A DNA stretch of 34,064 nt from Labilithrix sp. (lineage in GTDB: Bacteria > Myxococcota_A > Polyangia > Polyangiales > Polyangiaceae): the NCBI GenBank assembly GCA_019637155.1, contig JAHBWE010000036.1:1-34064 (forward strand), given 5' to 3'. The notes under the pieces are model-generated. The model ran no database searches. It saw only the letters and a list, made by a program, of their open reading frames with translations, and was not told where the DNA came from. The translations under genes were made by a program, and so were the position numbers. This document shows, in pieces, positions 14,599-22,456 of this stretch (the stretch's first letter is position 1; every line of letters begins with the position of its first letter).

Positions 14599-16730
14599 GC
14601 ACTGCACGCATAGGCCTCGGTCTGATCGGACGGCCCCCCATCGCGGCGGCAACGCGAATGCGTATCCAGATCTTCCCGGTCATGGCGACGCTCTCACGAC
14701 TTCAAGAGCTCTGCGACAGGCAATTCAACGACTTCATCCCGCCTTCGGTCGCAATCTTCCGCCCGGCGTTGCCGATGGTATTCTGCGGCATTCTTCATTA
14801 TCCCGACATGGGAGGTCGGCTTACATGGCAAACGGGTTCGCTCAGCCAGAACGAGCTATACTTTCTGGTCCCCCTCGAGCGGTATCGTAAAGTAGACGGT
14901 CGCGAGGAGTTCGTCGAGCTTGGCGCCACGACTCCGTACATCTTCGTCGACAATCCCGAGTCTGTCGCAGCCGCGCGCGAGCGTTTCGGCATGCCGAAGG
15001 AGCTTGCCGAGTTCACGACGGATTTCCGTGACCTGCCCTGGGACGTCGGTACACAGCGCTATCTTCGAATCGGAGGCTGGGAACCGAGCACAAACGGACA
15101 TCGTCTCGGACCGCTCCTCGACGTCGTCTACTCGACGAGCACGCCCTGCACCCCCGGGACTCGAGATGACGATCTCCCGCGGCCGACCACCCGCTTCGGG
15201 CTCCTCGAGTGGTCAAAGTTCGCCGAAAACGTAAAGCTCCTCGCTGAACGGACATTCGGAGCCGAGACGATCGATGGGATCTTGCGCCGAATCCAGACCT
15301 ACTTCTCCTTGGTCCAGACGACGCAAGCCATCAGCCTCTTCAGCCTTCGTCAGTTCGCCGACCCAGAGGACGTCCGGCGCGCTCGCTATTCGGATTTGAT
15401 CGCATTTCGAATGCAGGTCGCCGACCTTCAGTCTCTCGGGCTCCTCGGCAATGGACCGTTCCTCTCGCACTTCCAACTTCGCCTCCGGCGGACCGAGCTT
15501 CGTCCGATCGCGAAGGTGCTCGGGCTTCGCGTCAGTCAGCGCACCTCCGAATCGGCCGGCGGTACGAGCGAGTCGTACGAGGCGATCGACGCACTCGTCC
15601 CGTTCTACGCTCAGGCGGACACCGACCTGACGACTGCGGAGCGGCTCTGCTGGCATCACGACCAAGGCCGCGGCGGCAGCTGGCACGACGACGCGGGCAA
15701 GCTCTTGAGCCCGCCGGTGGCCGGACGCTTCAACACGCACTTTGGCCCAAGCGGCGCTTCGTTCCTGCAGCCTCAGGCCGACGTTCCGGTCCTCGACCTG
15801 AGATACCTCATGCTCGCAGCGCGGCGAAAGAGCGTGGAGCGATTGCTCGCGAAAATGCTGCCGGCCGAGACCCCGTTGAAGATCGCCGTCGCGGGGCGGA
15901 ATCGCGAGGTCACTGGTCTACGACTCCTGTTCACACGGTCTCGCCTCGGCCCGTGGCGTCATAGGGGCGAGCTCGTCTGGAACGACGGGACGTATCTGTC
16001 GATCGCCATCCCCGTCGTCGCCAACACGGGGACCGGTACGTTCAACGCGAATTTCATGATCCAGGAGTTCTGCAACAATCCGTTCACGGTCCAGTCGATG
16101 CGCGCCATGCTCGGTGAACCGACGAATCACGCGCGCTTCGTTCCGGGCGACGCCGGATGGTTTGCGTCGACACGAGCGCTCACGACGGAGCTTGCGCTCT
16201 CCACGATGGCGGTCGACCGCACGTCGAGCGGCGCCTCCGTGGTCTGGTCGTCGTTGCTCGACGTTCTCAGCGTGGACTCCGAAGACCTCGGCGGGCTGTG
16301 TCTCGGCCCCGATGCCGTTCGCGATCTGCGGGAGGAGATATGGCCTCTCGTCAGCCAAATTCTGCCTTCGATCTCTGTCGGCCACATCCCGAGCCCGAGC
16401 TCACCGAATCGCAGCCTCCTCGATCGCGTGATGGTCACGTCCTTCTTGGAGGATCCGCTCGAGCGACGCGCGACTCGGCCCGATGCCAGCGGGCGCCAAC
16501 GCGTCGTGAGGTTCTACGAGAACGTCACGTACCCGCTCGCTTCGCGGACCGGCCTTCTCGCGCTCGACGAAAGCTCACCGCTCGGGTCGAAGATCGCACG
16601 CCTGCCGTCAATGGGAGGTACGTTCGCGATTCCCGTCATTGCAGCTGGAGAGGCCGTCACCCGCGTCCGCATCGACCGTTTCGAGATCATCTCCGAGACC
16701 GTGCCGCAGCGGCGCGCGCGAAGCGCGTGA
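14595..16730 (+). CDS. Acetoacetate-decarboxylase-like protein, apparently two domains
   Basis: A 711-residue protein. Residues about 50-145 resemble the acetoacetate decarboxylase superfamily: ELYFLVPL, then Y-I-F-V-D-N (115-120) and RERFGMPKELAEF (128-140), where the family has a G-F-P-K-K-L-like helix. Lys135 lies in that helix; whether it is the Schiff-base lysine needs alignment. A second, more degenerate unit appears at about 420-520 (GTYLSIAIPVV; QSMRAMLGEPTNHARFVPG) without the lysine. Superfamily members do decarboxylation and also aldol or dehydratase chemistry in secondary metabolism. The GTG start overlaps the upstream stop. Residues 7-12 read GLGLIG, close to the LGLIG end of the disordered protein, so the flexible N-terminus may be a shell-docking peptide. 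ATG codons near residues 22 and 30 are alternatives. Confidence 0.75.
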   Translation: MSTARIGLGLIGRPPIAAATRMRIQIFPVMATLSRLQELCDRQFNDFIPPSVAIFRPALPMVFCGILHYPDMGGRLTWQTGSLSQNELYFLVPLERYRKVDGREEFVELGATTPYIFVDNPESVAAARERFGMPKELAEFTTDFRDLPWDVGTQRYLRIGGWEPSTNGHRLGPLLDVVYSTSTPCTPGTRDDDLPRPTTRFGLLEWSKFAENVKLLAERTFGAETIDGILRRIQTYFSLVQTTQAISLFSLRQFADPEDVRRARYSDLIAFRMQVADLQSLGLLGNGPFLSHFQLRLRRTELRPIAKVLGLRVSQRTSESAGGTSESYEAIDALVPFYAQADTDLTTAERLCWHHDQGRGGSWHDDAGKLLSPPVAGRFNTHFGPSGASFLQPQADVPVLDLRYLMLAARRKSVERLLAKMLPAETPLKIAVAGRNREVTGLRLLFTRSRLGPWRHRGELVWNDGTYLSIAIPVVANTGTGTFNANFMIQEFCNNPFTVQSMRAMLGEPTNHARFVPGDAGWFASTRALTTELALSTMAVDRTSSGASVVWSSLLDVLSVDSEDLGGLCLGPDAVRDLREEIWPLVSQILPSISVGHIPSPSSPNRSLLDRVMVTSFLEDPLERRATRPDASGRQRVVRFYENVTYPLASRTGLLALDESSPLGSKIARLPSMGGTFAIPVIAAGEAVTRVRIDRFEIISETVPQRRARSA

Positions 16731-17812
16731 ACGTCGTCGTCTACGGCGCGAACGGCTGGACCGGCTCACTCGTCGCAAAGACGCTCGAGCGACGAGGCGG
16801 CTTTCGCCTCGTCCTCGCCGGGCGCAACGAAGAAAAGCTCCAGGCGCTGCGTGCGACGCTGCCAAGCCGTCCAGAGGTGCGCGTGGCCGATCCCCGCGAT
16901 CGCGCCGCCTTGGAACGAATGCTCCTCGGCGCTGACGTTATCGTCCACTGCGCCGGCCCGTATCGCGATCTCGGAGAAGCCATGCTCGACGCGTCTCTCG
17001 CGTTGGGTTGTCACTACTTCGATGTTTCCGGCGAGTACGAGTTCGTGCGCAGTATCTACGAGCGATACATGGGCGAGGCCCATCGTCGCGGCCTGACCTT
17101 CTGTCCAGGGTTTGCGGTGAAGGGAGTTTTCGGCGATTGGCTGGCATCGATCGCCGCAGGTCCAAGCCGTGAGCCCATCGACGAGGTCGCCGTCGCCTAC
17201 GCCCACGCGCTTCGCGAGTATCTGTTCGCCAGTCCGGGGTCGATTCTCGCCGCCGCGAGCCAGGGCCTGTTCAATCAGCACGATCGCTACGATCCGGCCC
17301 GCTCGATCGCTCGGCGCTTCGAGTTTCCTCCCCCCTTCGGGGTCGGTACAGCGCTCCTCGTGCCGATGACGGACGAAGTGACGATACCTCGACACCTCCC
17401 CACACCGATCGTCCGCAACTACGTCGCCGTCGCCCCGGGAACACCCGCCAACGACGTTTGGGCAACGTTCTTCACGTCGCAACTCCGCGCGATGCCGCTG
17501 CTCGCAACCGCGATCCGCGCGAATCCAACGCTCTTCAAGACCCTGGGCGAGAGCCGCGCCATCGTTCCAACAGGCGTCACGTTCGCAGCGCTCGCGGAGG
17601 TCACGCGCAACAGACGCGTCCACCGTGCCGCTGTAACCCTTGCCGACGGCTACCAAGCAACTGCCGATATCGTTGCGTATGCCCTCCGCCAACTTCCGTC
17701 GGCTCCGCGCGGTGCCATCACGCCCTCGGAGCTCTGCGATCCCCGACGGGCGCTCCGCGAGCTCGCCCGAGCGCGACTCCTCTCGCTGCTGCGGTGGAGC
17801 GAAGCGCGATGA
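16727..17812 (+). CDS. Saccharopine-dehydrogenase-like NAD(P)-binding reductase 1
   Basis: A 361-residue protein with an N-terminal Rossmann fold: VVVYGANGWTG (dinucleotide loop G7-G13), then LVLAGRNEEKL, the usual Arg after strand beta-2. DVIVHCAGPY and CHYFDVSGEYEFV (residues about 70-105) are typical of the saccharopine-dehydrogenase-like / trans-acting enoyl reductase group. Members reduce C=C bonds in lipids and polyketides or act as dehydrogenases. An FPPPFGVG motif in the C-terminal half is shared with its neighbour. The GTG start overlaps the decarboxylase-like gene's stop by four bases. A role in reducing or oxidising an isoprenoid product is plausible from context only. Confidence 0.85.
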   Translation: MNVVVYGANGWTGSLVAKTLERRGGFRLVLAGRNEEKLQALRATLPSRPEVRVADPRDRAALERMLLGADVIVHCAGPYRDLGEAMLDASLALGCHYFDVSGEYEFVRSIYERYMGEAHRRGLTFCPGFAVKGVFGDWLASIAAGPSREPIDEVAVAYAHALREYLFASPGSILAAASQGLFNQHDRYDPARSIARRFEFPPPFGVGTALLVPMTDEVTIPRHLPTPIVRNYVAVAPGTPANDVWATFFTSQLRAMPLLATAIRANPTLFKTLGESRAIVPTGVTFAALAEVTRNRRVHRAAVTLADGYQATADIVAYALRQLPSAPRGAITPSELCDPRRALRELARARLLSLLRWSEAR

Positions 17813-18879
17813 ACCCCATCGTCGTCTACGGCGCAAACGGCCGTACCGGTAGACGCGTCGCCGAGACACTGCTCCGCCGCGGACTCCCCATCGTGGCGGG
17901 CGGCCGCGATCCGGTCGCCATCGCGGCAGTGTCGCAAGCGCTGGGCGTCGATGCACGCGTGGCGCCGGTGACGGACGCGGGCCGGCTCGTCGCCGGTGTG
18001 TCCGCCGTCGTCAACTGCGCTGGCCCGTTCGTCGAGACCGCCCGGTCCCTCGCCGAAGCATGTGTCGAAGCCCGCGCGCACTATCTCGACCTCAGCACCG
18101 AGCCCACTGCGATCCGATCTCTTATTCCGATGCACGGACCGGCGCGGCGCGCGAACGTCAAGATCGTTCCGGCCGCCGGTGCGACGGGCGCTCTCGGTGC
18201 GTGGGCGCGCCGTCTCGCAAACGAATATGCTTTGACGCCCCTTCACGATCTCGACGTCTCCTACGCTCATGGAGGCGCAAGCTTCCTCCGACCAACCCCG
18301 GGCGCGCTCCAGTCCTTCGCGAAGGAGGTCCTGCACCTTCTCGAGCCCGAGAAGGGTGGGTACCGGCTCGTGCCTCGCCGCGTGCTGTTCCCACCGCCAT
18401 TCGGCCTCGGTCATGCGATTCAGACGCGTGGGCCCGACGATGTCGCGCTGCCAGAAGCGTTGTACCCTGCGCAGGTCCGTTCGTGGCTCTCGGTCGATCC
18501 GGGCACCGCTTTCAACGGCGTATGGACCGCCTTCCATGAGCCGTCCCTCTCGCGCGGCGCTGCACCGGCGATCGCAGCGATCTGGCGGGCAGCAGCGACC
18601 GCCGACATGAGAGCGCTCGCACGCCTCCTGCCGACTGCCGAGGAAGCCGCGTTCGCCATCGTCCTCGAGTCGCAAGGCCCTCGCGTCGCAATCTCGGCGG
18701 CGAGCGGTCACGAAGCAGCCGCCCGGTCGGTGGAGCAGTGCCTGCAATGCCTCGATGCGGACTGCGCCGGCGTACTATCGGTCGATGTGCTCGTCCCCGC
18801 GCGAACGGCACTCCGTTCATTGAGCCGCAATGGCGTGATCCGCGTCTTTAGGGATGATCGAAGCCCACGATATCGCTGA
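17809..18879 (+). CDS. Saccharopine-dehydrogenase-like NAD(P)-binding reductase 2
   Basis: A 356-residue paralogue of the preceding protein. It shares VVYGANGRTG (6-14), the VAGGRDPVA strand-turn, AVVNCAGPF, HYLDLSTEP and FPPPFGLG. The pair probably arose by tandem duplication and could form a heterodimer or act on successive substrates. The ATG overlaps the upstream stop (ATGA). The 3' end overlaps the convergent flavoprotein gene by 32 bases, so the two transcripts would be antisense at their ends. It is the last gene of the shell operon. Confidence 0.85.
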   Translation: MNPIVVYGANGRTGRRVAETLLRRGLPIVAGGRDPVAIAAVSQALGVDARVAPVTDAGRLVAGVSAVVNCAGPFVETARSLAEACVEARAHYLDLSTEPTAIRSLIPMHGPARRANVKIVPAAGATGALGAWARRLANEYALTPLHDLDVSYAHGGASFLRPTPGALQSFAKEVLHLLEPEKGGYRLVPRRVLFPPPFGLGHAIQTRGPDDVALPEALYPAQVRSWLSVDPGTAFNGVWTAFHEPSLSRGAAPAIAAIWRAAATADMRALARLLPTAEEAAFAIVLESQGPRVAISAASGHEAAARSVEQCLQCLDADCAGVLSVDVLVPARTALRSLSRNGVIRVFRDDRSPRYR

Positions 18880-20992
18880 GCGCTGGATATCCGCTCAGCG
18901 CGTGGGCAGCGAGCTTGCCAGACATGACGGCGGCCTCGACACAGCCGACGTTGAAGCTGCAGCTGGTCCAATCACCAGCGACGGTCAGGTTGTCGTACGA
19001 GCGGTCGAGCGGCGAGATTCGATACTTCGTCGAACCAGGAAGCGTCATGACGTAGCGGTCCGACGGATTCACGTTGCCAACCAAGAACTGCGCGGCGAGC
19101 GGGTCCTTACCCGCGTCCTGCCAATTCACGAGCTCCTCCCACCGTATGCGGTCGTCCTCACACCAGCCGGGCCAGAGACGCGGGAGCGCATTCGTGAGCC
19201 AGTGCCGCGCGTTCTCGCGCACGATGCCGTCGATGCGCGCCTGATAGCCCGCGTCGGGGGGGCCCGCCCGACGAACATCACTCTCGGGAAGGACGTTGCA
19301 GAAATAGGCTAGTCCGCATACGGAGTCGGATGGTGACCAGTCCTCCGCTGGAAGCAGGTGAGCCATATCCGACCACGTATCGAAGGGAAACTCGAAGGCG
19401 GTCATCGTGATAGGGCCGCGTTTCCAGCCGAGGTCCTTCATTGACGCTCGCGTCCAGATCTGGAGCGCTTGGGTCGCGACGCTTGCCATCGTGTCGGCCA
19501 TCTTTCGCCACCGCGGATCGCGCTCGACGAGCTCGGAGCAGACATGCGGGACCGCCGCCCCGCCCACAGCCAGCACGACGAAGTCGAAGTCGTGGCCGAC
19601 ACGCAACGTCCTTCGTCGCACGTGTCGTTCGTCCCAGTGTGATTCGAACCGGCGACCATCACGAGCGAGCTGCTGTCCATTCACCAATTGTGACCAGTCG
19701 GGCGTCGCCGGCCACGATGGGAGACCGTGCACCTCGATGAGAGGTTGATACTCGTGGCCTATGACCTCGGCCTGCACCAACATTTCGAGCGCAGCGACAT
19801 GCCCTGGAGCGTCATCCTGAGCGACGGTGCCGAGCTTCACGTCGGCAAGCCGATGGAAGAACTCGAAGCGCACTCCGCGCCGCCTCAACACCTCATAGAG
19901 CGGCCCGAAGATGACGTCGCCCATCCCCGCCTGCATCTTCCAGAAGAAGGCTCCGCGATAAGTGAAGAACATTCGAAGAATCGCGCGGATGGCCTGACCA
20001 GCAGCGAAGGACGGGCGCGTTCGATCGCCATCCAAGTAACCGAACATCAAGCTGTAGAGCCCGAGGAGAAAGGGGGAGCTTGCCGCCTCTTCCGAGCAAC
20101 CGTTGCGACGCAACCAGTCGATGAACTCGAACTCGTCAAGCACGTCGAAGCCACGCGAGTCGACCAGCGCGCCGTCACGCATCAGTCCGAGGAGCCCAGC
20201 AACGGAGAGCTCCAACACCTCACCCGCGCGCTGTCGCTGCGGCTCGGAGCGCGACGAGGGCCGCAACAGATCGAGACCACGCAACACGGCGGCGCCGAGC
20301 TGCGCGACGATTGCCGGCGCGCCCGTCACCGGCGCGAGCGCGACGAGCCGCGCGAACGTCCGGAGCTGATTCTCGACGAGGCCCGCCACGGTCTCCACCG
20401 CCCCGAAGGTCATCTTCGCAAGAGCCTCTGCTTGAGGAAGGAGGTCCGAGAGCGACCACCCTACCTCCGGCTCGTCGGGAACCGCAGCGCGTCCATGGTA
20501 GGCGATCTCGAATAGGGCTCGCATGATCCGCGTCCACCGCACCAAGTACCCCTGAAGCGTGAACGGATTTTCGAGGTCGTCCGCAAGCGGCTTTCCCGGC
20601 TCACCTGGCAACGGCGGGACGAGCGTCGACCAAACACTCCAATCGGACTGGGCGTCTTGTGTGGCGAGCCCCACGTGCGACGACGGAAAGAAAGCATCGC
20701 GCCAATCCGCGATGGGACACTTCGCCGGATCGCGTCCAAGCTCCGCGTACGCGCCTTGGATCAAGCGGAAGGCATTTTCGTAGAAGCCCATCCAGATATG
20801 AAGACCGTGCTCTTCGATCCGCGCGCGCGGACCACGACCGGATGCGCCCTTTCCTCCAAGCCGCCACCCTTGCTGGTAGACCGTCACGTCGAAGCGTCCC
20901 CGCTGTTCCGGACGCGTCAGATCGTACGCCGCGGCCATGGCGGCACAGCCGCCGCCGACGATCGCCACTCGCAACTTTCGAGGCTCATTCAT
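18848..20992 (-). CDS. FAD-dependent phytoene-desaturase-like oxidoreductase
   Basis: A 714-residue flavoprotein. RVAIVGGGCAAMAAAYDL is the FAD-binding beta-alpha-beta loop; WRLGGKGAS and EEHGLHIWMGFYENAFRLI match the 'L-G-G-K ... G-L-H-I-F-F-G-x-Y' signature of plant/cyanobacterial-type phytoene and zeta-carotene desaturases. The C-terminal NLTVAGDWTSCSFN and EAAVMSGKLAA match the flavin-binding end of the same family. It is longer than the usual 450-570 residues, with extra sequence in the middle. It likely desaturates or otherwise oxidises a polyprenyl chain, which fits the polyprenyl synthase next door. The ATG at 20992 has GGGAG nine bases upstream and overlaps the kinase stop by eight bases, so kinase and flavoprotein are one operon. 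The substrate is unproven. Confidence 0.8.
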   Translation of the reverse strand: MNEPRKLRVAIVGGGCAAMAAAYDLTRPEQRGRFDVTVYQQGWRLGGKGASGRGPRARIEEHGLHIWMGFYENAFRLIQGAYAELGRDPAKCPIADWRDAFFPSSHVGLATQDAQSDWSVWSTLVPPLPGEPGKPLADDLENPFTLQGYLVRWTRIMRALFEIAYHGRAAVPDEPEVGWSLSDLLPQAEALAKMTFGAVETVAGLVENQLRTFARLVALAPVTGAPAIVAQLGAAVLRGLDLLRPSSRSEPQRQRAGEVLELSVAGLLGLMRDGALVDSRGFDVLDEFEFIDWLRRNGCSEEAASSPFLLGLYSLMFGYLDGDRTRPSFAAGQAIRAILRMFFTYRGAFFWKMQAGMGDVIFGPLYEVLRRRGVRFEFFHRLADVKLGTVAQDDAPGHVAALEMLVQAEVIGHEYQPLIEVHGLPSWPATPDWSQLVNGQQLARDGRRFESHWDERHVRRRTLRVGHDFDFVVLAVGGAAVPHVCSELVERDPRWRKMADTMASVATQALQIWTRASMKDLGWKRGPITMTAFEFPFDTWSDMAHLLPAEDWSPSDSVCGLAYFCNVLPESDVRRAGPPDAGYQARIDGIVRENARHWLTNALPRLWPGWCEDDRIRWEELVNWQDAGKDPLAAQFLVGNVNPSDRYVMTLPGSTKYRISPLDRSYDNLTVAGDWTSCSFNVGCVEAAVMSGKLAAHALSGYPALSDIVGFDHP

Positions 20993-22316
20993 CGACGGTA
21001 TCTCCCTCGACTGGCCCGTCGAGACGATACAGTACGGCAGCGCGCTGGCCATCCACGACCGCTCCGGGCGCCGGAGTGAGACGGTGCGACCGAGCGATGA
21101 ATGGGTGCGCCGCGACGGTCACGAGTGTGACGCCTTCGTGTGCGCTCCTTCCCACGGCCGTAGCTCCGTCGACCGGCGCGCCGCTGACGATTGGCCCGCC
21201 GGATAGGTTCATGATTGCTACTTTGCCCACGTCGATCCCGGCCGCCAGTCGCGCGCCCGGACCACTGCTCGCGACGAGGTCCGTGAGCAGGCGAGCGGCC
21301 GCGGCGCAGTTGTTCTCATGAACCTTTGGATAGCCTACGCAGACGAGCGCTTCGAGGCCGGCTGGCGCAAGTGGGTAAGCTCCGTAGCGCGCAGCGACCT
21401 CGCGGACACTACGCTGCCAGTCCGCCATCCGCACCGCAACCTGTTCGATCTCTTCGGCCGGGATCACGATACGGAGGAAGAGCGTGGCGACCTGATACAC
21501 CTCGGCTCGCGCGCGCGGTGCGGCTACGCTTCGCCGTCTTCGTCCGGATACGGCGTCGAGCTCCATCGCCACTTCCTCGGCAGTCGCCGGCCGAAGCTCG
21601 CGCTTCGTCTCCAGCAGACGATCGACGAGCTTCGAGAGGTCCGGCGGAACCGATGGCAGGAGCTCCATCAACGGGCGGTGACCTCCGCCCACGGCCAGCA
21701 TCGCGGGGGAAGTGCCGGCGAACAGCTCGTACGCCATCAACCCAAACGCAAATAGATCCGACCGCGCGTCCTCTACGTCCCCTGCGCGCTGCTCCGGTGA
21801 CATCGTCGCGAGCGTCCCCAAACGTGCAAGCCCTCCCTCCCCGCCAAGAGCGGGCGAACACAGTGCCGCGATCCCGAAGTCCGCGATCTTCGCAGTCCCA
21901 TCGCGGGTAACGAGGACGTTCTCGAGCTTCAGATCACGATGAATGATGCCGTTACGATGCGCGGCATCGAGCCCACGCGCGACAGCTGCCAGGAGCTCGA
22001 CGCCACGCTCGATCGAGAGCCTCTCCGAGCGGGCAAGCTCGGAGAGGGCATGACCGTCGATGAACTCGGTCACGATGTGCTCGAGGCCTCCGCAGCTCAC
22101 GAAGTCGTACACTTGAACCACGTTCGCGTGCGAGAGCTTCGCGTTGAGCTGAGCCTCCATCTCGAGGCGTCGACGTCGTTCCTCCGTGACCACGAGATCG
22201 CGTCGCAGACGCTTGATCGCAACCGGTCGGTCGAGCCTCTCGTCATGACCGGCGAGCACTTCCCCCATCCCTCCGCTTCCGAGCCACCCCAGCACGCGGT
22301 ACCGATCCACCCACAT
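20985..22316 (-). CDS. Ser/Thr protein kinase with degenerate cyclase-like domain
   Basis: A 443-residue cytoplasmic kinase. With the start used here the catalytic residues are intact: Gly-loop GSGGMGEV (13-20), Lys35 in VAIK, HRDLKLEN with Asp128, and DFG (146-148). After about residue 275 comes a region that aligns with class III nucleotide cyclases (AARYGAYPLAP, VCVGYPKVHENN, GIDVGKVAI), but the metal-binding aspartates are replaced (LFLRIVIP and AGLEALV where L-F-x-D and G-D-G-L are expected), so it should not make cyclic nucleotides. The ATG at 22316 has GAGGAG six bases upstream; an upstream in-frame ATG at 22409 would add 31 residues but lacks such a site. It is co-transcribed with the desaturase-like gene and divergent from an FHA gene. 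Confidence 0.88.
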   Translation of the reverse strand: MWVDRYRVLGWLGSGGMGEVLAGHDERLDRPVAIKRLRRDLVVTEERRRRLEMEAQLNAKLSHANVVQVYDFVSCGGLEHIVTEFIDGHALSELARSERLSIERGVELLAAVARGLDAAHRNGIIHRDLKLENVLVTRDGTAKIADFGIAALCSPALGGEGGLARLGTLATMSPEQRAGDVEDARSDLFAFGLMAYELFAGTSPAMLAVGGGHRPLMELLPSVPPDLSKLVDRLLETKRELRPATAEEVAMELDAVSGRRRRSVAAPRARAEVYQVATLFLRIVIPAEEIEQVAVRMADWQRSVREVAARYGAYPLAPAGLEALVCVGYPKVHENNCAAAARLLTDLVASSGPGARLAAGIDVGKVAIMNLSGGPIVSGAPVDGATAVGRSAHEGVTLVTVAAHPFIARSHRLTPAPGAVVDGQRAAVLYRLDGPVEGDTVDE

Positions 22317-22322
22317 CGGCGG

Positions 22323-22328
22323 CTCCTC
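22323..22328 (-). promoter_or_regulatory. Ribosome binding site favouring the kinase start at 22316
   Basis: The minus strand reads GAGGAG six bases before ATG (22316). This is the best-placed site in the region and starts the protein close to the kinase domain, as in its paralogue at 24507. It favours 22316 over the ATG at 22409. Confidence 0.6.
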
Positions 22329-22456
22329 ACGCAGCCCTGCGCCAGCGGGCGAATCCGGAGTGCCCGTCTGCCGAGCATCCGCTGCGGAAGCCTGTGATAT
22401 CGTGCTCATCTTCGGTGGATGCGCCTTGCAGGCTATCGCACCGAGCTCGAGACGTC

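Noticed and set aside
11964..18879. Standard iron-storage or peroxidase encapsulin
   Set aside because: No ferritin-like, rubrerythrin-like or DyP-type cargo gene and no L-T-V-G-S-L type peptide was found in the window.
13555..21000. Complete carotenoid or terpene gene cluster
   Set aside because: No phytoene synthase, terpene cyclase or carotenoid cyclase is visible, so only partial isoprenoid chemistry can be claimed.
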